Shown here: positions 46,301 to 54,641 of the stretch, in pieces
Layout of the letters: every line of letters starts with the position of its first letter
Numbering within the stretch: the first letter of the stretch is position 1
NCBI RefSeq assembly: GCF_000298075.1
Contig: NZ_JH815594.1
Location: 104,665 to 168,664, forward strand
Reading direction: 5' to 3'
Source of the DNA: Staphylococcus massiliensis CCUG 55927
GTDB lineage: Bacteria; Bacillota; Bacilli; Staphylococcales; Staphylococcaceae
Length of the DNA stretch: 64,000 nt
Made by a program: the position numbers and the translations under genes
The notes under the pieces: generated by a model
Seen by the model: the letters and a program-made list of their open reading frames with translations, nothing else
Told to the model about the DNA's origin: nothing
The model's database searches: none

Positions 46301-47128
46301 ATGCAAGTACTATGGAAGAAGTTCAAGAAAGATAATTATTAAGCTCAAATAGATGAATGTGGCATTGAGATCGGAACACCTCATGTCGATTACACCTACA
46401 AAGTAAAACGACAAGCAGTCTTACATTATATCTCAAAGGGTTCCGGTACAATTCATTACGAAGACCAAGTTTATCATCTTAAAGCAGGCGACTTATTTCT
46501 ATTAAAGAAGGATATTAACGTATCCTATTATCCGTCGCCGACTAACCCTTGGACATACTACTGGGTTGGTTTTAGTGGCAAGCAAGTCCGTTCTTATCTC
46601 TCACGTTCAACTGTAAACGAAGACTATGTGATTCAAGACACAGATACCAAGACGCTTTCTCATATCATATTCAATATGTGTGATATTGCGAGGTCTTATA
46701 ATCCAATACTTTCAGACGATATTCGACTCATGCGTCACCTATACGACCTGCTCTATCATCTTCAACTTCAATTCCCGAAACCAATTGAAGATATTAAACC
46801 TGAATCGTATTCCACCTTAGAAAAAGCACTAAACTACATTCATAATCACTATATGGATGGCATTACCATTCATGACATCACAGAGCACGTGAATTTAAGT
46901 CGTAGCTATCTCTATAAACTTTTTAAGAACAACTTAGACGAATCACCTCAATATTACTTAATACACCTCAGAATGTACAAAGCTTCCCAACTACTACTTC
47001 ATACCAACAAACCGATTAATACAATTGCGCGTGAAATTGGTTATCATGATGCGCTCATGTTCTCAAAAGCATTCAAAAAACACTTTAGTATGAGTGCTTC
47101 TCAATATCGCAAAAGCCATCGTGACTAA
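46301..47128 (+). pseudogene. AraC-family regulator interrupted by a stop at codon 14
   Basis: The frame MQVLWKKFKKDNY-stop-AQIDECGIEIGTPHVDY... reads on intact to 47128 except for one TAA at 46340-46342. The N-terminal cupin domain (VLHYISKGSGTIHYEDQVYHLKAGDLFLLKKD, NPWTYYWVGFSG) and the two C-terminal HTH motifs (ISRSYLYKLFK-like LSRSYLYKLFKNNLDESPQYYLIHLRM and INTIAREIGYHDALMFSKAFKKHF) are well preserved. AGGGG lies before ATG 46301. The decay looks recent; translation could resume at an internal start such as the GTG 46628, giving a truncated protein with only the DNA-binding part. gltS follows on the same strand. Confidence 0.85.
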
Positions 47129-47283
47129 TTATTTAAATATTCTAATAATTTAAAACGTTATGTATATAGTAAAAATACAATTGTGCAGTTCGAAAAATAT
47201 GTGGAATCACTTATAATTTTTCTGTATAATATAATACATTGGCCATGAAAGCCCTTTCTAAATTAAATCTAGGGGGAAAATAG

Positions 47284-48492
47284 ATGATAGAATTAAACAA
47301 TCTTACAACTTTGTTTCTAGCTTGTCTCATGCTTTTAATTGGTCAAGCTATTGTAAACAAAGTTAACATATTCAGGCGTCTTTGTATTCCATCACCGGTT
47401 ATTGGTGGATTAATATTCGCTATCTTAGTCGCAATCTTACAGTCAACAGGAATTGTGAACATTAAACTTGATTCGAAGTTTTTCCAAAACTTCCTCATGA
47501 TCGCCTTCTTCACTACAATTGGACTAGGTGCATCATTTAAATTATTACGTCTCGGTGGAAAGGTCCTTTTAATCTATTGGTTATTATGTGGTATTCTTGC
47601 CATCATGCAAAACGTGATTGGAGTATCACTTGCCAAAGTAATGAACTTAGATCCACTACTTGGTTTAACAGCTGGTACCATGTCAATGGAAGGTGGACAT
47701 GGTAACGCTGCGGCATATGGTCAAACCGTGCAAGAACTAGGCGTTGATTCTGCTTTAACTGCTGCTTTAGCTGCAGCTACATTAGGTCTTGTTTCAGGTG
47801 GTTTAATAGGGGGACCAGTCGTACGTTTCTTAATCAAAAAGCACAACTTAGAACCAGCTAAAACTGAAAATACTTCGAAAGATTACAGTCAACTCGACTT
47901 CAATAAGAAGTTACACAATCGTTTTACATTCTCAGAAGTGTTCTTTATTCAATTAACGATCATTTCATTCTGTATGGCATTAGGAACATACTTAGCTGAA
48001 CAATTCAGTGAAGCTACAGGCCAAAACGTACCTGTATACGTTGGTGCCATGTTCATTGCCGTAATTGTGCGTAACATTAGTGAATTTACTGGGCTTAATA
48101 TCGTGGACCTTAAAATTAATGATCGTATCGGAGATATCTCATTAAATATCTTCTTATCACTCGCTTTAATGAGTATTAAACTTGTAGAAATCTATAGTTT
48201 AGCATTACCGTTAACTGTAATTGTTATCGTTCAAATTATTTTCGTTGTGTTATTCTCAGTATTCGTCGTATTCTTCTTACTCGGCAGAAACTATGATGCT
48301 GCAGTAATGATTGGTGGCTTTATTGGTCACGGTCTTGGTGCGACTCCTAACGCAATGGCAAACTTAGAAGCCATCACGAAACGTTTTGGTAACTCTCCAA
48401 AAGCATACTTAGTTGTACCTATTGTTGGTGCGTTCTTAGTAGACTTACTTGGTGTACCAATTATCACAGGCTTCATCAACATCTTTAAATAA
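47284..48492 (+). CDS. gltS: GltS, sodium/glutamate symporter
   Basis: 402 residues, about ten to eleven membrane segments and two inverted halves. Family motifs are PSPVIGGLIFA near the N-terminus, GTMSMEGGHGNAAAYG (first re-entrant region) and GGFIGHGLGATPNAMANLEAITKRFG (second). Imports L-glutamate with Na+. GGGG lies before ATG 47284, with a TATAAT around 47225. The broken AraC gene upstream may once have controlled it. R4 serves as its terminator. Confidence 0.94.
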   Translation: MIELNNLTTLFLACLMLLIGQAIVNKVNIFRRLCIPSPVIGGLIFAILVAILQSTGIVNIKLDSKFFQNFLMIAFFTTIGLGASFKLLRLGGKVLLIYWLLCGILAIMQNVIGVSLAKVMNLDPLLGLTAGTMSMEGGHGNAAAYGQTVQELGVDSALTAALAAATLGLVSGGLIGGPVVRFLIKKHNLEPAKTENTSKDYSQLDFNKKLHNRFTFSEVFFIQLTIISFCMALGTYLAEQFSEATGQNVPVYVGAMFIAVIVRNISEFTGLNIVDLKINDRIGDISLNIFLSLALMSIKLVEIYSLALPLTVIVIVQIIFVVLFSVFVVFFLLGRNYDAAVMIGGFIGHGLGATPNAMANLEAITKRFGNSPKAYLVVPIVGAFLVDLLGVPIITGFINIFK

Positions 48493-48512
48493 TTCTAATA
48501 TCAACAATAAAA

Positions 48513-48672
48513 AGGCTAGGACAATTGTCATGAAATGAGCTTAATTGCTTAATTTCATACAATTCCTAAACAGCTGACTCCTAGGGGAGTAGCGTGACAC
48601 CAGAGACTACAGGCTCTGGCCACGCCCCAGGAAAGCATGCTGTTTATAGGAATTGTTAAAAAGTCCTAGCCT
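48513..48672. repeat. Composite inverted-repeat element, intermediate form (copy R4)
   Basis: Outer arms AGGCTAGGAC/GTCCTAGCCT (48513-48522 and 48663-48672), inner arms ACAATTCCTAAACAGC (48559-48574) and GCTGTTTATAGGAATTGT (48639-48656), and the common core between. A-run and T-runs flank it, so it can terminate the convergent gltS and fni. Confidence 0.88.
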
Positions 48673-48679
48673 ATTTTTT

Positions 48680-49717
48680 TTATATTCCTCGTTGTGTTAT
48701 CCAATTCATTACATAAGGATCCATCACATATTGAGCATCTTTCAACGCTTCTAAATCACCTTTATCAAGCAATACAGCTATCTTTTTCATATGATGATAA
48801 AATGTTTCTAAATAGTTAATCGTCTCGTCGACGCCATATTGTTCTACATATTCTAATATTGGTCGTGACATGCCTACTGCCGTAGCACCAAGTGTCAACG
48901 CTTTAATCGCATCTAAAGGGTTTCTAATACCACCGCTCGCAAACACAGTTATATCATCTTGAAAGGCTTTTGTTTCAAGTAAACTGATTAAAGTTGATTG
49001 ACCCCAGTCTGACATATATGCCATGTCCTTCAGTGGTCGACGTTCATTTTCAATGAGGGCAAAGTTCGTGCCACCACGTCCACTCACGTCTACATGTTTA
49101 ATGCCGAGTGATTGAATGCGCGATAATGTTTCATGACTCATACCAAAGCCAACTTCTTTAATAATAACAGGAACATCGATCTCACTTTGAATAGATTCAA
49201 TATGTGTCATCCATTCAACAAAGTCACGACTACCTTCTGGCATAACGAGCTCTTGAAGCGTATTCACATGGATTTGAAGGGCATCCGCTTCTAACATTTC
49301 TACTGCACGTTTCGCACCATCTAAAGATACATCTGCGCCAACGTTACTCATTACAAGTCCTTTAGGATGATTGTGTCTTACAATCTCAAAGGTATCTTTG
49401 AGCGATTCATCTTTAAGCGCTGCATGCGTTGAACCGACAGCCATCGGGATATCTAAGGTATGTGCCACTTGAGAGAGTTTGTCGTTAATCGACTTCGTCC
49501 AACGACTACCCCCTGTCATCGCATTGATATATAAAGGTTTCTTCCCTTTCATAAAGGACCTATTTACCAACAAATCTACATCTTCTAAATTGATATGCGA
49601 GATTGAATGATGTACAAATCGCATATATTCAAAATCTGATTGTACGTTCTGATGTTGCGACATCGCGAGTTTCACATGTTCATCTTTACGCATTTCCCTT
49701 TGACGAAACGAATCCAT
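48680..49717 (-). CDS. fni: Fni/Idi2, type 2 isopentenyl-diphosphate isomerase
   Basis: About 345 residues. FMN- and NADPH-dependent TIM barrel that interconverts IPP and DMAPP, as in Gram-positive cocci using mevalonate. Motifs are RREMRKDEH-like start, INAMTGGS, QIHVNTLQELVMPEGSRDF, VIIKEVGFGM, DVSGRGGTNFALIE and ASGGIRNPLDAIKAL. The start is ATG 49717, eight bases after GGAGG. Confidence 0.95.
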   Translation of the reverse strand: MDSFRQREMRKDEHVKLAMSQHQNVQSDFEYMRFVHHSISHINLEDVDLLVNRSFMKGKKPLYINAMTGGSRWTKSINDKLSQVAHTLDIPMAVGSTHAALKDESLKDTFEIVRHNHPKGLVMSNVGADVSLDGAKRAVEMLEADALQIHVNTLQELVMPEGSRDFVEWMTHIESIQSEIDVPVIIKEVGFGMSHETLSRIQSLGIKHVDVSGRGGTNFALIENERRPLKDMAYMSDWGQSTLISLLETKAFQDDITVFASGGIRNPLDAIKALTLGATAVGMSRPILEYVEQYGVDETINYLETFYHHMKKIAVLLDKGDLEALKDAQYVMDPYVMNWITQRGI

Positions 49718-49782
49718 GCTTATAACCTCCAACATAATGATATGTTGACTATATCACATTTTCAAAATGAAACCAGATGTAA

Positions 49783-51009
49783 TTATCCCGTCACAAATGT
49801 TTTTATCGCATCAAACATACTATAGCAACCTAGAAAACATACAGTTAAGACAACTAGGAAGCCTAGAATATTTAAAACTGTGCCATTTTTAAACTTACCC
49901 ATCATACCTTTCTTATTAATAATGACATAAATTAAAATGGCAATGAGTGGTAATATCATGCCGTTTAACGCTTGAGCTATCAATAATACTTCCAATGGTT
50001 CGAAGCTTAGAGCTGACGTAATAATACCAATCATGATGATAATAGCGAAGACAATTTTATACTTCGTATTCTTCATGCCACCTTTCCAACCCATGCAACT
50101 ACTAATCGTAGTCGCGGCACCCATTGGCGAGGCAATTGCTGAAGATAATCCTGCCGCAAATAAACCGATACTAATCATGACTGGCGCAAAATCACCCATA
50201 ATCGGCTTTAAAGGTTCTGCGAGCTGTACCACGCTCGTCACTTTTTTACCATCGATTAACGCGCCTGCTAGAATTAAAATCGATGCTGAAATCAAACCGC
50301 CCACAGTAATTGATAGGATCGTATCGAGTCGAGCAGCTTTTAAATCACGCGTACCGTCAAAACGTTCATGTACTGAATTTGCGTGAATAAAGAAATTGTA
50401 CGGTACTACCGTTGTTCCAATAAGTGCAATCATCGTAAGTACCGAACCATTTGGCAGAGAAGGTAAGAACGCGCCTTTTAAAACAGCACCAAAGTCGGGT
50501 TGCACAATGAATACCGTCGTTATGAAGATGATACCCATGATGACTACAAGTAAAAGCATCATCTTCTCAACAAGATGATAACTTCCGCTAATACCAATCG
50601 CTAAAATAATCAAGCCAATTACAGGCGCAACCGCATTCTCAGGAATGTTGAATAAGTACGATGCACCAAGCGATGTACCTAACAAATCACCACTGATATA
50701 GGCGGCGCAACCAAGTGTCACTGCAATCATTGAGAACCATACTGCACCGAACTTTAGAATATGATGGTGAAATAAATCTTGAATGGCTTCACCAAGTCCT
50801 TCGTTCGTCACTAAACTAATTCTGACAATCATTTCTTGTAAGATAATTGTTGCGATAATTGAAAAGATCACTGTCCATAACAAACTATAACCAAACGAGG
50901 CACCACCTTGTGTCATCGTTGTTACAGTACCTGGACCTATAAATGAAGCTGTTACAATCATACCTGGTCCTAGGATTTTTAACTTTTTAATCCCCTTTTC
51001 TTTTTCCAT
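49783..51009 (-). CDS. Divergent Nramp-family transporter lacking canonical metal ligands
   Basis: About 408 residues and 11 membrane segments with clear Nramp fold similarity (LGPGMIVTASFIGPGTVTTMTQGGASFGYSLLW; MIALIGTTVVPYNFFIHANS). The canonical first-helix DPGN motif reads GPGT, so the metal-binding Asp and Asn are gone, and in helix six the metal-binding Ala and Met and the neighbouring His of MPH are replaced (GTTVVPYN). It is therefore unlikely to be an ordinary MntH; Nramp relatives without the Met carry magnesium or other substrates, and B. subtilis YcsG is similarly divergent as I recall it. The ureohydrolase gene lies 21 bases upstream in the same operon. Confidence 0.88.
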   Translation of the reverse strand: MEKEKGIKKLKILGPGMIVTASFIGPGTVTTMTQGGASFGYSLLWTVIFSIIATIILQEMIVRISLVTNEGLGEAIQDLFHHHILKFGAVWFSMIAVTLGCAAYISGDLLGTSLGASYLFNIPENAVAPVIGLIILAIGISGSYHLVEKMMLLLVVIMGIIFITTVFIVQPDFGAVLKGAFLPSLPNGSVLTMIALIGTTVVPYNFFIHANSVHERFDGTRDLKAARLDTILSITVGGLISASILILAGALIDGKKVTSVVQLAEPLKPIMGDFAPVMISIGLFAAGLSSAIASPMGAATTISSCMGWKGGMKNTKYKIVFAIIIMIGIITSALSFEPLEVLLIAQALNGMILPLIAILIYVIINKKGMMGKFKNGTVLNILGFLVVLTVCFLGCYSMFDAIKTFVTG

Positions 51010-51030
51010 AAAGACCATCCCCTATGATGT

Positions 51031-51972
51031 TCAAACTTTATTCAGATATTTCGCATGACCGGCTAAGACGTATAAGACAACCGTCGAGACAAAGTGCGCG
51101 CTATTCTGGTTCGGATCTTGCATCGGATACACTTCGACAAAGTCCATACCTACAAGACCTAACTGCGCAAATTCATACACGAGCGTTAAGAGCTCATAAC
51201 TTGTTAAACCATTGCCATCAACTGGTCCCCCTGGGTTAAAAGCAAAGTCGAGCACGTCACTACAAATGGTTAAATACACTACGTCAACATCTTTAGACGC
51301 TTGTTTATAGATATCTCGCGCATAGGCTTTTAGGTCATCTTGTGCTTTAATATCATTAATCGTAATTGTCGTTGCACCATTCTCTTTCGCATAGCGCCCT
51401 GTATCTGGCTTATTACGAGGGCCATGAATGCCGGTATGCATAATACTTTCGTTCACAATGCCCTCTGTTTCATAGAGACGCATAAATGGAGTATTACGTG
51501 CGAAACGTTCATCCTCATGAATAGGCATATTGTCATAATGCGCGTCTAAATGAATAATACCGACCTTTTGATTCGTAGAAGTGAGTCCCTTTAAGATTGG
51601 ATACGTTACGCCATGATCGCCACCGAAGCCGACTAAGAATTTACCTGTTTGCCATAGTTTCGTCGCAAAGCGTTCGATCTCGTTGACAGTCGCTTCGACA
51701 TCATGAGGTACAGTAGAAACATCCCCTACATCACCGATTGATAGATGTTCAAAGACATCGATGTGGTCGAGTTCAGGTAAGTAGCCACTATAACGCGCTG
51801 AGGACAACCGAATTTGTTTCGGCCCAAGTTCACAACCCGTGTAATCACCCCATGTACAAGGTCCTTCGAATGGCACGCCATACACGAGCACATCCGTGTT
51901 GTAGTCGTCAGTTTGACTAAGATTGTCACCCCCTAAGAAACATGGTGTATTACCATAGATATTCTTTTTCAT
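51031..51972 (-). CDS. Ureohydrolase-family enzyme (agmatinase/formimidoylglutamase-like)
   Basis: About 313 residues of the arginase/agmatinase/HutG superfamily. Metal-binding motifs are FGGDHGVTYP, HLDAHYDN and CSDVLDFAFNPGG. In the last motif the first Asp of the usual DxD is Cys, as in HutG from this window (CMDVID), so an arginase or classical agmatinase is less likely and the substrate is open (formimidoyl, guanidino or related compound). The start is ATG 51972 after AAAGGGG. First gene of an operon with the divergent Nramp protein; separate from hutG and only distantly similar. Confidence 0.85.
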   Translation of the reverse strand: MKKNIYGNTPCFLGGDNLSQTDDYNTDVLVYGVPFEGPCTWGDYTGCELGPKQIRLSSARYSGYLPELDHIDVFEHLSIGDVGDVSTVPHDVEATVNEIERFATKLWQTGKFLVGFGGDHGVTYPILKGLTSTNQKVGIIHLDAHYDNMPIHEDERFARNTPFMRLYETEGIVNESIMHTGIHGPRNKPDTGRYAKENGATTITINDIKAQDDLKAYARDIYKQASKDVDVVYLTICSDVLDFAFNPGGPVDGNGLTSYELLTLVYEFAQLGLVGMDFVEVYPMQDPNQNSAHFVSTVVLYVLAGHAKYLNKV

Positions 51973-52015
51973 GTATAAAATCCCCTTTTTAAAAGTAATT
52001 TGTAACTTTTGGTTC

Positions 52016-52044
52016 ATTATATATCTATTTCAAATCACAATCAA
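52016..52044 (-). promoter_or_regulatory. Promoter of the ureohydrolase-Nramp operon
   Basis: On the minus strand TTGATT (52044-52039), a 17-base spacer and TATAAT (52021-52016), about 44 bases before ATG 51972. Confidence 0.65.
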
Positions 52045-52080
52045 TGATAAATCAGAATATTCAAAATTTACCGTAAATTT

Positions 52081-52113
52081 AAAAGCATTTTATTCTGTGC
52101 TTTAAATGCTTTT
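52081..52113. promoter_or_regulatory. Inverted repeat in the divergent region
   Basis: Perfect ten-base arms AAAAGCATTT/AAATGCTTTT (52081-52090 and 52104-52113) lie between the divergent ureohydrolase and thioesterase genes, upstream of the ureohydrolase -35. Operator candidate; it could also be a weak terminator. Confidence 0.4.
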
Positions 52114-52232
52114 GATTATTGATTTCATTAAATGATTAAATTTAATTTACTTTTCGAAAGGAACTCGCGTTATACAAGGCATTGAAGTCATGATAAAATT
52201 TCTTTAAACAGTTTACGAAGGAGGTCGTCGAC

Positions 52233-53105
52233 ATGAACGCACCACTGTCATATCAAGGTGAGGTTATTGAGGATTGGATTGACCGCAATAATCATATGAA
52301 CGATGCGGAATACAACCGCGTCTTTAGTGAAACGGTAAACGACTTTAACAACGATATGGGATTAACGAACGCATATCGAAACGCGCACGCTTACACGGTA
52401 TTCACGCTCGAATTACATACGACTTACATTAAAGAAATTACGTTAGGTGAGCAATTTGACATACGTGTCCTACTCATTGATTTGGATGAGAAGCGTACAC
52501 ACCTATTCCTAGAAATGTATAACACGTCTCAAGAAATCGTTGCGACACATGAAGTTATGATGATGGGGATTAGTCGTAAGACGCGTAAGCCAGAACCTTT
52601 CCCTAAAGCGATCATGGACAACTTCAAGGCTTATAGCGAGGCGCAACCTAAGTTAAATCCGCATCAATCTTTAGGTCATTTAATTCACATCCCTGAAAAG
52701 TCCTTTAAGACCAAACAAGCTCAATTAACTCAAACGCATCTTCAAAGTCGCTTACTTGATTTAAAAGATGACCTTAAGGTGAAACTTATAACTTTCAATG
52801 ATCAGAAACAGTTATATGTAAGTGGTCCGGTTACTGAACGCATTCATCAGTCATTTGATCTAGCGACACTACAAGGTGAACAAAATATGATTGAAAAATT
52901 AGAAGGACTTTTAGCGGAGATGGATGATGAGGAAGCGTTAGACGAAGCGATAATGAAGTTATTTCACATTAACAAGCGTCAGCTAAAGTTGGTAGAAATG
53001 CAAGCGCGACAACACATACAGGATCCCGACAGTTTGGCAGGTTTATTGAATGAAACATACCGTATCCACGGTTATTTAAATATTTTAACTCAAATTACCG
53101 AATAA
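52233..53105 (+). CDS. Hotdog-fold thioesterase with an extra C-terminal domain
   Basis: 290 residues. The first approximately 135 form a 4-hydroxybenzoyl-CoA-thioesterase-like hotdog domain (DWIDRNNHMNDAEYNRVFSETVNDF with catalytic Asp/His/Asn region; YTVFTLELHTTYIKEITLGEQFDIRV). Residues about 155-290 are a second, helical, charged domain (LEGLLAEMDDEEALDEAIMKLFHINKRQLKLVEMQARQHIQDPDSLAGLLNETYRIHGYLNIL) that I do not recognise. The family hydrolyses acyl-CoA, including betainyl- and carnitine-pathway thioesters; substrate is unknown here. GGAGG precedes the ATG. Confidence 0.82.
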   Translation: MNAPLSYQGEVIEDWIDRNNHMNDAEYNRVFSETVNDFNNDMGLTNAYRNAHAYTVFTLELHTTYIKEITLGEQFDIRVLLIDLDEKRTHLFLEMYNTSQEIVATHEVMMMGISRKTRKPEPFPKAIMDNFKAYSEAQPKLNPHQSLGHLIHIPEKSFKTKQAQLTQTHLQSRLLDLKDDLKVKLITFNDQKQLYVSGPVTERIHQSFDLATLQGEQNMIEKLEGLLAEMDDEEALDEAIMKLFHINKRQLKLVEMQARQHIQDPDSLAGLLNETYRIHGYLNILTQITE

Positions 53106-53110
53106 GCTAA

Positions 53111-53319
53111 AAAGGTCCTGAGGGGGCGTAGATAAGCTAAGAAAAAGTACATGAAAAGAGCATAAAAGCTTTATGTATTACAATTCCCTAAACAGCTGAC
53201 TCCTGTGGGAATAGCATGAGGCCGGAGACTACAGGCTCCGGCCATGCCCTAGGAAAGCATGCTGTTTAAGGGAATTGTTTGTTAAACCTAGTTCGTCTAA
53301 ATTATCCCACAGGACCTTT
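53111..53319. repeat. Composite inverted-repeat element, intermediate form (copy R5)
   Basis: Outer arms AAAGGTCCTG/CAGGACCTTT (53111-53120 and 53310-53319), inner arms ACAATTCCCTAAACAGC (53180-53196) and GCTGTTTAAGGGAATTGT (53261-53278), then the common core with CCGGAG/CTCCGG. It sits between the convergent thioesterase and EIIC-like genes. Confidence 0.85.
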
Positions 53320-53331
53320 AATCTATGTTAT

Positions 53332-54369
53332 TTATGCTTCTTTAGTTGTCTTTTCTTTTTGCTGCATTTGTTGTTTTGTAATAATTGGATAGTTCTTGAA
53401 CATGAGACTGCCTAAGAAGCCCCATATTAAGCCAATAATAGCCATCGCTACGCCATAGATAATGACTTTTCCTGGAGAATTAAAACCAAACATGACAAGA
53501 AAACCGGCTATAGGTGTTGCAGTACCCGTCGCGTCGTTCACCATACCACTGAGCGCTATCACGATGCCCGCTGTTGCCCCACCTAAGAAATTCGTTACGT
53601 AAACCGGTATTGGGTTGGCAGAAACGATGTCTGCTTGTGATAATGGTTCAATACTAACAGATATCGTTGATTTACGATCACCAAGCTTTAATCTGTGGAA
53701 CAACAATCCATTCATGAATGATGAACTGAAAGCTGCCATCGCACCGATTGCCATTGGTACGCCTGTCAAACTGAGTAGCGCAGTTAAAGCCATGGAACTG
53801 AGTGGTGCCGTTCCTACTACAGTGATGACGCCACCTAGAATGATACCCATAATGATTGGATTGACATCCGTACTACTTTGAATTATAGTCCCGATTCTAT
53901 GTAGAGAACCATCAACTAACGGTGTCACCCCTGCCGCAATTAAACGTGTGAGTGGCGCTATCACGATGATCGAAACGATCAGGTCTACACCGTCTGGTAA
54001 ACGTTTCTCAGCGTATTTCATCACGAAGCCTATCAAATACCCTGCGAAGAATCCTGGCAATAAATCTAAGCCTGCACAAGACGTGGCGATAACAAATGCA
54101 TACACCGGTGACACGCCTATTGCTAGAGCGACAAGTCCAGCTGCTGCGACGCCTCCAAGACCGCCTGCACCGCTTCCTAAATCTTCAAGAAATTTAATGC
54201 CAAATATTTCGCCACCTACATATTTCTGGAATGCTTCTACTAAGAACGTTGCGATTGCTGCGTTCGCAAGTGCCCCCATTGCTTTCATACCTTTAGGCGC
54301 TTTATACGTAAAAATGGTAAAGACGAGTAATACCAAGATTAAGAATAAAGTCCCAAGTAAAATATCCAT
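53332..54369 (-). CDS. EIIC-like membrane protein (PTS IIC domain without IIA/IIB)
   Basis: 345 residues, about ten membrane segments rich in Gly and Ala, with LGALANAAIATFLVEAFQKYVGGEIFG-like N-terminal region, GGLGGVAAAGLVALAIGVSPVYAFV and GGVITVVGTAPLSSMALTALLSLTGVPMAIGAMAAFSSSFMNGLLF. It resembles the stand-alone PTS_EIIC_2 proteins found in staphylococci. With no EIIA or EIIB beside it, a true phosphotransfer role is doubtful and a simple transporter or orphan subunit is as likely. Monocistronic. Confidence 0.8.
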   Translation of the reverse strand: MDILLGTLFLILVLLVFTIFTYKAPKGMKAMGALANAAIATFLVEAFQKYVGGEIFGIKFLEDLGSGAGGLGGVAAAGLVALAIGVSPVYAFVIATSCAGLDLLPGFFAGYLIGFVMKYAEKRLPDGVDLIVSIIVIAPLTRLIAAGVTPLVDGSLHRIGTIIQSSTDVNPIIMGIILGGVITVVGTAPLSSMALTALLSLTGVPMAIGAMAAFSSSFMNGLLFHRLKLGDRKSTISVSIEPLSQADIVSANPIPVYVTNFLGGATAGIVIALSGMVNDATGTATPIAGFLVMFGFNSPGKVIIYGVAMAIIGLIWGFLGSLMFKNYPIITKQQMQQKEKTTKEA

Positions 54370-54435
54370 AATATCCCCCTTTGATTGATATAAAGTCTGT
54401 TAGCACACGATGGTCTCAGATAAGTCCCCCTTGTT

Positions 54436-54449
54436 TTGAAAAGTCCTTT
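54436..54449 (+). repeat. Variant copy of short motif (TTGAAAAGTCCTTT)
   Basis: One substitution from the majority sequence; it lies upstream of the EIIC-like gene. Confidence 0.55.
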
Positions 54450-54641
54450 GAAATATCAAAATATTGCGACATTTGAATTCGCATTTCTTTTAATTATCGA
54501 GATTTCTAAAGGGCTAACACACTTAATCATTACAGATGTTAATTTAAATAATTTCACATTTAAATACATCTGTATAAATCTAGTGTACTAAAAATTAGAC
54601 TGAATTACACAGTTTCGTGTAAATCAGTCTATAAATATTAG

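Noticed and set aside
46301..46340. Leader peptide with regulatory function (13 codons)
   Set aside because: The 13 codons are simply the in-frame N-terminus of the AraC regulator before a premature stop; downstream frame and homology continue in the same phase.
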